A stretch of DNA of 64,000 nt, from contig NZ_JAHVHV010000001.1 of assembly GCF_019802085.1 (NCBI RefSeq), positions 744,001-808,000 of the forward strand, given 5' to 3'. This DNA is from Ferrimonas balearica (GTDB taxonomy: Bacteria > Pseudomonadota > Gammaproteobacteria > Enterobacterales > Shewanellaceae). The notes below the pieces were generated by a model. That model was not told the origin of the DNA and did not search any database. It saw only the letters and a list, made by a program, of their open reading frames with translations. The translations under genes and the position numbers were made by a program. Shown piece after piece: positions 36,799-45,099 of this stretch. How positions within the stretch are numbered: the first letter of the stretch is position 1; every line of letters begins with the position of its first letter.

Positions 36799-37179
36799 AT
36801 GACCATTCGACTTTTGCCCGTTTTGACTCTGCCCCTGCTCTCCGCCTGCATGATGCACGGCCCCAAGGTGAGCCAGGCGGACGCCCCGCACCACTGCCAG
36901 ACCCCCTACGGCCAGTTCCACGGTCAGCCCGGGGACGCCACCTTGACTTTCCAGCCCAGCGCCTCGCAGGAGGCGATCAGCCTGCCGGATGCGGTGTACC
37001 TGTCTGTGTCCCGGACCGGCGCGCCCGCCCTGGGGGTGTGGTCCTGGCAGCAGGATGGGGCCCACTATGAGCTGCGGGTGGACGGCTACCGCTCGGCGCT
37101 GGCCCGCCACCAGTGGCACCAGGGTCAGCTGTTTACCGACCCCGAGCCCGGGAAGGCCCACTGCCTGCTGAGTCCGTGA
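36799..37179 (+). CDS. Small hypothetical lipoprotein
   Basis: A 126-residue protein with a lipoprotein signal (MTIRLLPVLTLPLLSAC, lipobox LSAC, Cys17) followed by Met-Met-His. The mature part has two Cys (HHCQTP and AHCLLSP) at its ends, suggesting a disulfide, and a beta-rich body (DAVYLSVSRTG, VWSWQQDGAHYELRVDGYR). The start has no strong ribosome site (TAGCC). Family not recognised. Confidence 0.6.
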   Translation: MTIRLLPVLTLPLLSACMMHGPKVSQADAPHHCQTPYGQFHGQPGDATLTFQPSASQEAISLPDAVYLSVSRTGAPALGVWSWQQDGAHYELRVDGYRSALARHQWHQGQLFTDPEPGKAHCLLSP

Positions 37180-37265
37180 ATCTCCCGTTTTTAGCTATGG
37201 ATTCCGAAAAGAACTTCAACTAGATTAGATGGATAGGTTGTTTTTTCATCTTTTGGGGAGAAACG

Positions 37266-37730
37266 ATGTCGCGAGCCCTTGGGCTGGCGCTGGTTCTGGC
37301 GCTGCTGTGGATTTCCAACTCCGGTCACTTTTCGGCCCTGATGCTGAGTTTTGGCCTGGGCTCCTTGGTGCTGGTGATGTGGCTCAGCCGCCACATGGAC
37401 TTTTTGCAGCGCCGCAGTCCCCTTAAGATCCACCGCCTGCCCGGTTACTTCCTCTGGCTGCTCGGCCAGGTGGTGATCGCCAATCTGCAGGTGGCCCGCC
37501 GCGTCATCGCCGGACCGAAAAGCCTCTCGCCGGCCCTGGGCAAGCTGCCCATGAGCCAGCAGGGGGAGCTCGGCCGGGTGATCTACGCCAACTCCATCAC
37601 CCTGACCCCCGGCACCATCTCCGTGGCTCTGGTGGACGGCAGCGTGCGGGTGCACGCACTGCACCAGTCCGGCCTGGAGAGTCTGGCCGAGGGCGAAATG
37701 GACCGTCGCGTGACGGCGTTGGAGTCCTGA
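37266..37730 (+). CDS. mrpE: Mrp antiporter subunit E
   Basis: A 154-residue MrpE/MnhE/PhaE protein: two to three N-terminal membrane helices and a soluble domain with the signature NSITLTPGTISVALVDGSV and the conserved HALH region. Part of a monovalent cation/proton antiporter complex in the inner membrane, used in Na+/alkali tolerance and pH homeostasis. First gene of a nine-gene operon whose frames touch or overlap. GGGGAG precedes the ATG. Confidence 0.9.
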   Translation: MSRALGLALVLALLWISNSGHFSALMLSFGLGSLVLVMWLSRHMDFLQRRSPLKIHRLPGYFLWLLGQVVIANLQVARRVIAGPKSLSPALGKLPMSQQGELGRVIYANSITLTPGTISVALVDGSVRVHALHQSGLESLAEGEMDRRVTALES

Positions 37731-38005
37731 TGGTCGCCGCGGCCGCAGCGGGGATCCTGGTGGCCATGCTGCTGGCCCTCGTGCGCGCCTTTGCCGGCCC
37801 CACCCTCTACGACCGCATCCTGGCGGTGAACCTGTTTGGCACCAAGACGGTGCTGCTCATCGCCGTGATGGGCTTTTTGATGGGCCGCCCCGACTTTCTC
37901 GATATCGCCCTGGTGTACGCGCTGATCAACTTTATCGGCGTCATCGGGGTGCTGCGCTTTTTCGAGCAGACCCGCCGCATGGGCCCGCCGGAGGACGAAC
38001 AATGA
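37730..38005 (+). CDS. mrpF: Mrp antiporter subunit F
   Basis: A 91-residue three-helix protein of the MrpF/PhaF family, with the characteristic RAFAGPTLYDRILAVNLFGT after the first helix and LIAVMGFLMGRPDFLDIALVYA. Start overlaps the mrpE stop by one base (TGATG). Accessory subunit of the membrane antiporter module. Confidence 0.9.
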   Translation: MVAAAAAGILVAMLLALVRAFAGPTLYDRILAVNLFGTKTVLLIAVMGFLMGRPDFLDIALVYALINFIGVIGVLRFFEQTRRMGPPEDEQ

Positions 38006-38310
38006 GTGCCCTGGCGATGTGGCTCTCCTGGGCCCTGCTCGGTGCCGGCACGGTGTTCTGTGTGCTGGGGGCCATCGGGGTGGTGCGCTTCCCCGACGTC
38101 TACACCCGGATGCACGCCGCCAGTCTCACCGACACTTTGGGCGGCGGGCTGATTTTGCTGGGGTTGGGGCTGCAGGCCGGCTCCGAGGTATTGGTGATCG
38201 CCAAGCTGTTCTGGGTGTTTGTGTTCCTGGCCATCACCAGTCCCACCTCCAGCCACGCCGTGGTCAAGGCGGCGATGCGCGGTGGGGTCAAACCCAAGCT
38301 GGATCCTTAA
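38002..38310 (+). CDS. mrpG: Mrp antiporter subunit G
   Basis: A 102-residue three-helix MrpG/PhaG protein, recognised by IGVVRFPDVYTRMHAASLTD and the C-terminal AITSPTSSHAVVKAA. Overlaps mrpF by 4 bp (ATGA). Its stop is followed by 24 bp before the unusual start of the next gene. Confidence 0.9.
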   Translation: MSALAMWLSWALLGAGTVFCVLGAIGVVRFPDVYTRMHAASLTDTLGGGLILLGLGLQAGSEVLVIAKLFWVFVFLAITSPTSSHAVVKAAMRGGVKPKLDP

Positions 38311-38322
38311 TGATGTAGAGGC

Positions 38323-38337
38323 AGGGAGGCCGCCATC
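38323..38337 (+). promoter_or_regulatory. Ribosome site followed by a likely ATC start codon
   Basis: AGGGAGG at 38323-38329 stands 5 bp before ATC at 38335, which begins the reading frame with Ile-Glu-Leu-Val-Ile-Asp. No ATG, GTG or TTG exists in this frame between the upstream stop (38311-38313) and a TTG at 38359, which lacks a ribosome site. Confidence 0.55.
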
Positions 38338-39309
38338 GAACTGGTCATCGACATAGTTTTGCTGACGTTTCTGGTGCTTATCGCCATTGCTTTGGTGCGC
38401 ACCCGGGATCTGTTCGCCTGCGTCATGCTCACCGGCATCTACAGCCTGGTTTCGGCCTCCTTCTTTGTCTTGATGGACGCGGTGGACGTGGCCTTCACCG
38501 AGGCTGCGGTGGGAGCGGGGATTGCCACCTTGTTGATGCTGGCCACCTTGACCCTCACCGGCCGCTTCGAGAAGCGCCAGATGCAACAGCCGCGCATGGC
38601 CCTGGCGGTGGTGACGGTGACCGGCACCTTGCTGCTCTTTGGCATCGTGGACATGCCGCCCTTTGGTGACCCCAACGCTCCGGCCCAGGAACACGTCGCC
38701 CCCCACTACCTGGAGGACTCTCTGGAAGAGGTGGGGGTGCCCAATGTGGTGACCTCGGTGCTGGCCAGTTATCGGGGTTACGACACCTTCGGGGAAACCC
38801 TGGTGATCTTCACCGCCGGGGTGGCGGTGCTGGCCCTTTTAGGCCTCAATCGGCGCCACTATCCCACCCGGGCGCTGTCGATGCGCCATTTTCCCATTCT
38901 CGGCGTGGTGGGCAAGCTGCTGATCCCACCCATCATGCTGTTCGCCCTCTACGTGCAGTTTCACGGGGACTTTGGCCCCGGCGGGGGCTTCCAGGCCGGG
39001 GTGATCTTCGCCGCGGCCGTCATCCTCTATGCCATGGTGTTCGGCCTGGACCAGGCCATGGCGCTCTTTCCCACCACGGCGTTTCGCATCCTGGCCGCCT
39101 GCGGGGTGCTGCTCTATGGCGGCGTGGGCCTGGTTTCCCTGGCCCAGGGGCGGGCCTTTCTCGATTACCGCGCCCTGGCGGAGGAGGCCCTGGTGGGCCA
39201 GCACATCGGCATCCTTCTGGTGGAGCTTGGGGTGGGGATCACCGTTGCCTCGGTGATGATCCTCATCTTCTTTACCTTCAGCGGCCGTATCGACAAGGAG
39301 ACGGAGTGA
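38335..39309 (+). CDS. mrpB: Mrp subunit: MrpA C-terminal (MbhD/DUF4040) domain fused to MrpB
   Basis: About 324 residues if started at the ATC codon, 316 from the TTG at 38359. Residues about 1-80 are the DUF4040/MbhD piece (TRDLFACVMLTGIYSLVSAS then EAAVGAGIATLLMLATL) that in classical Mrp systems is the end of MrpA. An MbhE-like segment follows, with GDP and HYLEDSLEEVGVPNVVTSVL, ending near residue 165. Residues about 190-324 are MrpB (HFPILGVVGKLLIPPIMLFA, GDFGPGGGFQAGVIFA). Part of the ion-translocating module. It ends one base into mrpC. Confidence 0.85.
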   Translation: MELVIDIVLLTFLVLIAIALVRTRDLFACVMLTGIYSLVSASFFVLMDAVDVAFTEAAVGAGIATLLMLATLTLTGRFEKRQMQQPRMALAVVTVTGTLLLFGIVDMPPFGDPNAPAQEHVAPHYLEDSLEEVGVPNVVTSVLASYRGYDTFGETLVIFTAGVAVLALLGLNRRHYPTRALSMRHFPILGVVGKLLIPPIMLFALYVQFHGDFGPGGGFQAGVIFAAAVILYAMVFGLDQAMALFPTTAFRILAACGVLLYGGVGLVSLAQGRAFLDYRALAEEALVGQHIGILLVELGVGITVASVMILIFFTFSGRIDKETE

Positions 39310-39674
39310 TGGCGTTGCTCTCTTTGTTGTCCCAGTACAACTACTGGATCGTGGTGGTGCTGATGATGATCGGCTTCTACATCGTGATTGCCCAGGGCAA
39401 CCTGGTGAAGAAGCTGATGGGGCTCAGTCTGTTTCAGACCTCGGTGTTCATCCTCTACATCAGCATGGGCAACGTCGAGGGGGGCACCGCCCCCATCCTG
39501 GAGCCGGAGTACGGACTCTTCTCCAACCCGCTGCCCCATGTGCTGATCCTCACCGCCATCGTGGTGGGGGTGGCCACCACTGCCCTGGGCCTGGCCCTGG
39601 TGGTGCGCATCAAAGAAGCCTATGGCTCCATCGAAGAGGATGAAATTCAAAAGGAGGATGACCGGCAATGTTGA
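39309..39674 (+). CDS. mrpC: Mrp antiporter subunit C (NuoK-like)
   Basis: A 121-residue three-helix subunit homologous to NuoK: NYWIVVVLMMIGFYIVIA, GNLVKKLMGLSLFQTSVFI and LPHVLILTAIVVGVATTALG. The ATG at 39309 shares its A with the previous stop and has AAGGAG upstream; it overlaps mrpD by 7 bp. The C-terminal tail is acidic. Confidence 0.9.
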   Translation: MALLSLLSQYNYWIVVVLMMIGFYIVIAQGNLVKKLMGLSLFQTSVFILYISMGNVEGGTAPILEPEYGLFSNPLPHVLILTAIVVGVATTALGLALVVRIKEAYGSIEEDEIQKEDDRQC

Positions 39675-41140
39675 ACCATCTGCCCATTCTCCAGGTGATC
39701 CTGCCGCTGATGGCGGCCCCCAGCGCGCTGTTCCTGGCCCGGCCGCGGCTTATCAGCACCTTCACCCTGACCGTCTGCACCCTGGCCTTCGGGATCAGCA
39801 TGCTGCTATGGCACCGCATCTCGGTGCTGGGCCCCTGGAGCTACGCCCTGGGCGGCTGGCAGGCTCCTTGGGGGATTGAGTACCGCATCGATGCCCTGAA
39901 CGCCTTTTTGATGGTGCTGGTCACCGCCATGGCTTTTGTGGTGATCCTAGCCTCCCGCGACAGCGTGGAGCGGGAAATTCCCCTGCATCGCCAGGGCCCT
40001 TTTTACATACTCTTCTTGCTGGCTCTGGCGGGGCTTCTGGGCATTCTGGCCACCGGCGATGCCTTTAACCTCTTTGTTTTCCTCGAGATCTCTTCCCTGG
40101 CCTCCTACGCGCTTATCGCCCTGGGCCAGGACCGCCGGGCCCTGTGGGCGGCCTACCAGTACCTCATCATGGGCACCATCGGCGCCACCTTTATCCTGAT
40201 TGGGGTGGGGCTGCTCTACATGATGACCGGCACCCTCAATATGGCAGATCTCGCCGACCGCCTGCCCCAGGTGGCCTACACCAAGACCGTCTACACCGCC
40301 TTCGCCTTTGTGCTGGTGGGGGTGTGCCTCAAGTTGGCGCTCTTCCCGCTGCACCTGTGGCTGCCTAACGCCTACGCCTTCGCCCCCTCGATGGTGACCA
40401 CCTTCCTGGCGGCCACGGCCACCAAGGTGGCGGTCTATGTGCTGCTGCGCTTTGTCTTCACCGTCTACGGTTTCACCTTCAGTTTCGACCACCTGCCGCT
40501 GCAGGAGATCCACCTGATCCTGGGCCTGGTGGGGGTGTTCGCCGCCTCGCTGGCGGCCATCTACCAGGACAACGTCAAGCGGCTGTTCGCCTACTCCTCG
40601 GTGGCGCAGATCGGCTACATGATCCTGGGCTTCAGCGTCGCCAGCCACATGGGGCTAGTGGCCACCCTGCTGCACCTGTTCAATCACGCCCTGATGAAGG
40701 GCGCCTTGTTCCTGGCCCTGGCGGCGGTGGTGTACCGCACCGGCAGCGCCGAAATGAGCCACTTTGCCGGCCTGGGCCGGCGCATGCCCTGGACTATGGG
40801 AGCCATCGTCGTGGGGGGCCTCAGCCTGGTGGGCGTGCCTCTGACCGTGGGCTTTGTCAGCAAGTGGTATCTGGTGCTGGCGATGCTGGAGCGGGGCTGG
40901 TGGCCGGTGGCGGTGGCGGTGCTCTTGGGCTCGCTGCTGGCGGTGATCTACCTGTGGAAGGTGGCGGAGGTGGCCTACTTCAAGGGTGACGAGCGCTGTG
41001 AGCGTGAAGAGGCGCCCTGGTCGATTCTGGGGCCCACCTGGCTTCTGGTGCTCGCCAACCTCTACTTCGGCATCGACACCGACTTTACCCTGGGGGCCGC
41101 CACCCTGGCGGCGGATCAACTGATGGGGGCCACGCCATGA
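39668..41140 (+). CDS. mrpD: Mrp antiporter subunit D (NuoN/NuoM-like), first antiporter-like subunit
   Basis: A 490-residue polytopic protein of the proton-translocating quinone-reductase antiporter-like family, with about fourteen helices. The key Glu is in NLFVFLEISSLASYAL, the key Lys in VCLKLALFPLHLWLPNAY, and a second Lys in NHALMKGALFL, all needed for proton transfer in the family. AGGAGG overlaps the end of mrpC as ribosome site. Followed by a second NuoL/M-type subunit with a 4-bp overlap. Confidence 0.9.
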   Translation: MLNHLPILQVILPLMAAPSALFLARPRLISTFTLTVCTLAFGISMLLWHRISVLGPWSYALGGWQAPWGIEYRIDALNAFLMVLVTAMAFVVILASRDSVEREIPLHRQGPFYILFLLALAGLLGILATGDAFNLFVFLEISSLASYALIALGQDRRALWAAYQYLIMGTIGATFILIGVGLLYMMTGTLNMADLADRLPQVAYTKTVYTAFAFVLVGVCLKLALFPLHLWLPNAYAFAPSMVTTFLAATATKVAVYVLLRFVFTVYGFTFSFDHLPLQEIHLILGLVGVFAASLAAIYQDNVKRLFAYSSVAQIGYMILGFSVASHMGLVATLLHLFNHALMKGALFLALAAVVYRTGSAEMSHFAGLGRRMPWTMGAIVVGGLSLVGVPLTVGFVSKWYLVLAMLERGWWPVAVAVLLGSLLAVIYLWKVAEVAYFKGDERCEREEAPWSILGPTWLLVLANLYFGIDTDFTLGAATLAADQLMGATP

Positions 41141-42606
41141 GCCCGCTGTTGATCATTCTGCTGCTGCCCTGGCTCACCGCCCTGGGCATCGTGCTGACCG
41201 GCCGCTGGCCCAACCTGCGGGACGGCCTGGCGCTGATCGCCGGGGCGGTGCTCTTTGCGCTGGTGACGCTGCTCTATCCCCTTGGTGTTGGCGTGGAGGC
41301 CCTCTCCGGCCCCAGCGCCTTCCCCGGATTGCCCATCGCCTTCTCGGTGGAGCCGTTGGGGCTGCTGTTCGCCCTGGTGGCGGCGGGGCTGTGGCCGGTG
41401 ACCACCCTCTACGCCATCGGTTACATGCGCAGCCACAACGAGCACAACCAGACCCGCTTCTACGCCTGCTTCGCCATCGCCATTGGCGGGGTGATGGGGG
41501 TGGCCTTTGCCGACAACCTGCTGACGCTCTTTATCTTCTATGAGGTGCTGACCCTCTCCACCTACCCCCTGGTGACTCACGCCGGCACCGACAAGGCCCG
41601 CAAAGGCGGGCGCACCTATCTGGGGCTTTTGCTGTTCACCTCCATCGCCTTCTTCCTGCTGGCCATGTTGGGCACTTACGCCCTGGTGGGCCACCTGGAT
41701 TTCCGCGCCGGCGGCGTGTTTGACGATGGCGTGGGGCAGGGGGTGTTGGGGCTGTTGCTGCTGCTCTACCTGTTCGGCATCGGCAAGGCGGCACTGATGC
41801 CCTTTCATCGCTGGCTGCCGGCGGCCATGGTGGCACCGACGCCGGTCAGTGCGCTGCTGCACGCCGTGGCCGTGGTGAAAGCCGGGGTGTTCAGCGTGCT
41901 CAAAGTGGTGGTGTACCTCTTTGGCGTGGAGACGGTGGCTCAGCTGGCCGTCACGCCTTACCTCCTCTACCTGGCCGCCGCCTCGGTGCTGCTGGCCTCC
42001 TTGGTGGCGATGCGCCAAGACAACCTGAAAAAGCGGCTGGCCTACTCCACGGTCAGCCAGCTGGGTTACGTCACCATCGGCGCCTTGCTGGCCACTCAGG
42101 CCGGGGTGGTGGCCGGGGCGATGCAGATCGCCGCTCACGCCTTTGGCAAGATCACCCTGTTTTTCTGCGCCGGCGCCATCCTGGTGGCCAGCCACAAGAC
42201 TGAGGTCAGTCAGCTGGGTGGCCTTGGGCGGCGCATGCCCCTGACCATGACGGCGTTTTTGATTGGCAGCCTCAGCATCATCGGCCTGCCCCCCACCGGC
42301 GGCACCTGGAGCAAGTGGCTGCTGGTCGCCGGCGCCCTGGATACGGCGCAGTGGGCCCTGGTGGCGGTGCTGATGCTGAGCACCTTGTTGAATATCGGCT
42401 ATCTGCTGCCCATCCCGGTGCGCGCGTTCTGGGGTAAAAGTCCGGGTGAGGATACGCCCCGGGAGGGGGGGGAAGCCCCCTGGCCGGCGCTGCTGGCGCT
42501 GCTGTTGACCGCCGGCGCCACGCTGTGGCTGTTCTTCTTCCCCGATGTCCTGTTTGAACTGGCCCGGGCGGCAGCGCCGGGCGCCGGAGGTGATCATGGC
42601 CCCTGA
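41137..42606 (+). CDS. Second antiporter-like subunit (MrpA N-terminal/NuoL-type)
   Basis: A 489-residue polytopic homologue of NuoL/MrpA N-terminal regions: SHNEHNQTRFYACFAIAI is close to the MrpA/NuoL helix 4-5 region, the Glu is in LFIFYEVLTLSTYPLVTH, the Lys in FGIGKAALMPFHRWLPAAM, and AHAFGKITLFFCAGAI gives the later Lys. It is half the size of a classical MrpA (about 800), whose C-terminal end is here fused to MrpB. Overlaps mrpD by ATGA. Confidence 0.88.
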   Translation: MSPLLIILLLPWLTALGIVLTGRWPNLRDGLALIAGAVLFALVTLLYPLGVGVEALSGPSAFPGLPIAFSVEPLGLLFALVAAGLWPVTTLYAIGYMRSHNEHNQTRFYACFAIAIGGVMGVAFADNLLTLFIFYEVLTLSTYPLVTHAGTDKARKGGRTYLGLLLFTSIAFFLLAMLGTYALVGHLDFRAGGVFDDGVGQGVLGLLLLLYLFGIGKAALMPFHRWLPAAMVAPTPVSALLHAVAVVKAGVFSVLKVVVYLFGVETVAQLAVTPYLLYLAAASVLLASLVAMRQDNLKKRLAYSTVSQLGYVTIGALLATQAGVVAGAMQIAAHAFGKITLFFCAGAILVASHKTEVSQLGGLGRRMPLTMTAFLIGSLSIIGLPPTGGTWSKWLLVAGALDTAQWALVAVLMLSTLLNIGYLLPIPVRAFWGKSPGEDTPREGGEAPWPALLALLLTAGATLWLFFFPDVLFELARAAAPGAGGDHGP

Positions 42607-42880
42607 ACGCACCCCCTGGCTGGAGCGCCCCGGCAGCGTGCAGAAGATCTTGTACGGGCTTTACGCCTGCTGCGCCGTGCTGCTGGCCCTGGACTTTGTG
42701 ATCCACCGTCACGTTGAGCACGCCTTCGAGCGTCTGTGGGGCTTCTACCCGCTCTACGGCTTTGTCGGCTGCGTGGTGCTGGTGCTCATCGCCAAGTGGA
42801 TGCGCAGCTTCCTGATGCGCGACGAGGACTACTACGACCGTCTGGAGGGCGACAGCGCCAAGGAGGGCGAGGATGATTGA
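42596..42880 (+). CDS. Small membrane protein of the Mrp-type operon
   Basis: A 94-residue protein with two hydrophobic helices (KILYGLYACCAVLLALDFVI and LYGFVGCVVLVLIAKWM) separated by a His-rich loop (HRHVEHAFER) and ending in an acidic tail (DEDYYDRLEGDS). A near-perfect GGAGGTGATC ribosome site lies before the ATG at 42596, inside the previous gene (11-bp overlap). It is not a classical Mrp subunit; its place between two antiporter-like subunits suggests an accessory role in assembly or ion specificity. Confidence 0.75.
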   Translation: MAPERTPWLERPGSVQKILYGLYACCAVLLALDFVIHRHVEHAFERLWGFYPLYGFVGCVVLVLIAKWMRSFLMRDEDYYDRLEGDSAKEGEDD

Positions 42881-44561
42881 GTGGCCGCCCTTCCTGATCT
42901 TCTTCCTCGGGGCGGCCCTGGTGGCCGTCACTCGCGGGCCGGTGCGCACAGTGATCGCCCTGGCGGTGCCCATTTTCAGTGGTGTACTGATGTGGCAGGC
43001 GGGGGAGGGCAATCACTGGCCGGTCTCCCTGATGGGGTTGGAGTTGGAGCTCTATCGCAGCGACGCCTTGAGTCGCATCTTTGGCCTGGTGTTCCACATC
43101 GCCGCGGCCTTGGCGGTGCTCTTTGCCCTGCACGTGAAGGATACGCTTCAGCAGGTGGCGGGGCTGGCCTACAGCGGCGCCGCGCTGGGGGCGGTGTTTG
43201 CCGGCGATTTGCTGAGCCTCTTTCTGTTCTGGGAGGCGATGGCGCTCTCCTCCGTGGCCCTGGTGTGGGCCGGACGCAGCGAGCGGGCCTACCGGGCCGG
43301 CTTCCGCTATCTGGTGGTGCAGGTGGTTTCCGGTTTGTTCCTGCTGGCCGGCGCGCTGCTGCACTACCAAAGCACCGGGAGCTTGCAGTTTGACTACCTG
43401 GGCCTGAACAGCCTGGCCGGTGCTCTGCTGCTGCTGGCCTTTGGCATCAAATGCGCTTTCCCCATGCTGCACAGCTGGCTGATCGACGCCTACCCCGAGT
43501 CCACCCCCACCGGCACCGTGTTCCTAAGTGCCTTTACCACCAAGGTGGCCCTCTACGCCCTGGTGCGCGGCTACCCGGGCACCGAGATTCTGGTGTACGT
43601 CGGCGCCGCCATGACCTGCTTCCCCATCTTCTACGCGGTGATTGAGAACGATCTGCGCCGGGTGTTGGCCTACAGCCTGATTAACCAGGTGGGCTTTATG
43701 GTGGTGGGGGTGGGGATCGGCACCGAACTGGCGCTCAACGGTGCGGTGTCCCACGCCTTTAACGACATCATCTTTAAAGGGCTCTTGTTCATGTCCATGG
43801 GGGCGGTGCTGCAGATGACTGGCCGCATCGACGGCTCGCGCCTGGGGGGCCTCTACAAGACCATGCCCAAGACCACGGTGCTGTGCATCATCGGCGCGGC
43901 CTCCATCTCCGCCTTCCCCCTGTTCAGTGGCTTTGTCAGTAAATCCATGGTGATGAGTGCGGCGCTGATGGAGGGGTATCACGGGGTGTGGTTGATGCTG
44001 CTGTTCGCCTCCGCCGGCGTGTTCCACCACGCGGGCATCAAGATCCCTTATTTTGCCTTCTTTGCCCACGACAGCGGCCTGCGCGCCCAGGACCCGCCGG
44101 GCAATATGCTGATGGCCATGACCATCGCCGCGGCGCTCTGTCTGGCCATCGGCATCTATCCGGCCACCCTCTATGCCCTGTTGCCCTTTGATACCGGCTA
44201 CTGGCCCTACGACGCCACCCACGTGCTGGCCCAGACCCAGTTGCTGTTCTTCTCCGCGTTGGCCTTCGTTTGGCTGAACCTCAAAAAGCTCTATCCCCCG
44301 GAGCTGCCCTCCGTCAACCTCGACGCCGACTGGCTCTACCGCGGCCTCGGCCGACGGGCGCTGACCGGCACCCTGGCCCAACTGTGGCGCTGGGATGCCG
44401 CGCTGCGCGCCAAGGCCATGGCCGGCTTCGCCTGGCTGCGCCACTACCTGGCCACCCACGTCCCCTCCGGCGCCCTGGCTGGCAACCGCCTCTCAGGCTC
44501 CATGGTGATCTGGGTCGCGGTGATCTTGGCGGGATATCTGGTGCTGAGTTTTCTGCCTTGA
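42873..44561 (+). CDS. Third antiporter-like subunit (NuoM/MrpD-like, long C-terminus)
   Basis: A 562-residue polytopic subunit of the same superfamily. The Glu is in LSLFLFWEAMALSSVALVW, the Lys in FGIKCAFPMLHSWLIDAYPE, and NDIIFKGLLFMSMGAVL carries the later Lys. After the core, residues about 470-545 form a soluble stretch (ELPSVNLDADWLYRGLGRRA) with a last membrane helix at the C-terminus, as seen in hydrogenase- and Mrp-linked NuoL-like proteins. Last gene of the operon, overlapping the small gene by 8 bp. Confidence 0.88.
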   Translation: MIEWPPFLIFFLGAALVAVTRGPVRTVIALAVPIFSGVLMWQAGEGNHWPVSLMGLELELYRSDALSRIFGLVFHIAAALAVLFALHVKDTLQQVAGLAYSGAALGAVFAGDLLSLFLFWEAMALSSVALVWAGRSERAYRAGFRYLVVQVVSGLFLLAGALLHYQSTGSLQFDYLGLNSLAGALLLLAFGIKCAFPMLHSWLIDAYPESTPTGTVFLSAFTTKVALYALVRGYPGTEILVYVGAAMTCFPIFYAVIENDLRRVLAYSLINQVGFMVVGVGIGTELALNGAVSHAFNDIIFKGLLFMSMGAVLQMTGRIDGSRLGGLYKTMPKTTVLCIIGAASISAFPLFSGFVSKSMVMSAALMEGYHGVWLMLLFASAGVFHHAGIKIPYFAFFAHDSGLRAQDPPGNMLMAMTIAAALCLAIGIYPATLYALLPFDTGYWPYDATHVLAQTQLLFFSALAFVWLNLKKLYPPELPSVNLDADWLYRGLGRRALTGTLAQLWRWDAALRAKAMAGFAWLRHYLATHVPSGALAGNRLSGSMVIWVAVILAGYLVLSFLP

Positions 44562-45099
44562 GTGGTTTGGGCGGCTAGAGGAAAGTGGGGAAGGGTTGTT
44601 GAGTCATTTGATATTGGATGGTGATTTATTCGTGAGGGTGATTAGCTATCCGATATGATTTCTTGTCGGCAGGTCGCTATGCGATATGCGCTGTGCTTGA
44701 GTCCGTTGCAGAGGTGCATGAATGAGCGACCATTGGTACGGCAAGAGCGAATGCCCGTAAATTCAATAATTTTGATCCCTAAACATCTATGAAAAGATTG
44801 CCGTGCTTCCTAGTCCGCCGGCATATTAAGCAGCTGTTTTAAATATGACTTTCTGATGATGTCAGAGTGGCCAGTAAGTGCTTAGATGTGCTAGTTCTAG
44901 CTATAAGGAAGTGAGAGAAGAATCCCCTTTTGATACGCCCACACTTCACTCAATATATTCAATTCAAGAGAAACATATAGCACGGTACAACTACAATAAC
45001 TTAAATATATGCAATCCAGCTGATTATAGGCCTCTAGTGCTAGTTGTTTAATAAACTGGCTTCTAATGTCTAACTGTTATGAGCGGGAGTGATTTGTCC
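44562..45099. other. AT-rich gene-free stretch at the left edge of the islet
   Basis: About 540 bp of clearly lower GC than the surrounding genes. No frame with a ribosome site and coding character, no tRNA, no terminator after the Mrp operon and no complete integrase site are visible. It marks a composition break between the Mrp operon and the exported protein at 45100. Confidence 0.5.

Noticed and set aside
45068-45074. GTCTAAC, fitting the RYYYAAC core of an integron attC site, next to the islet gene
   Set aside because: No matching GTTRRRY core, no paired L sites and no hairpin partner within range; the 7-bp match alone is expected by chance.
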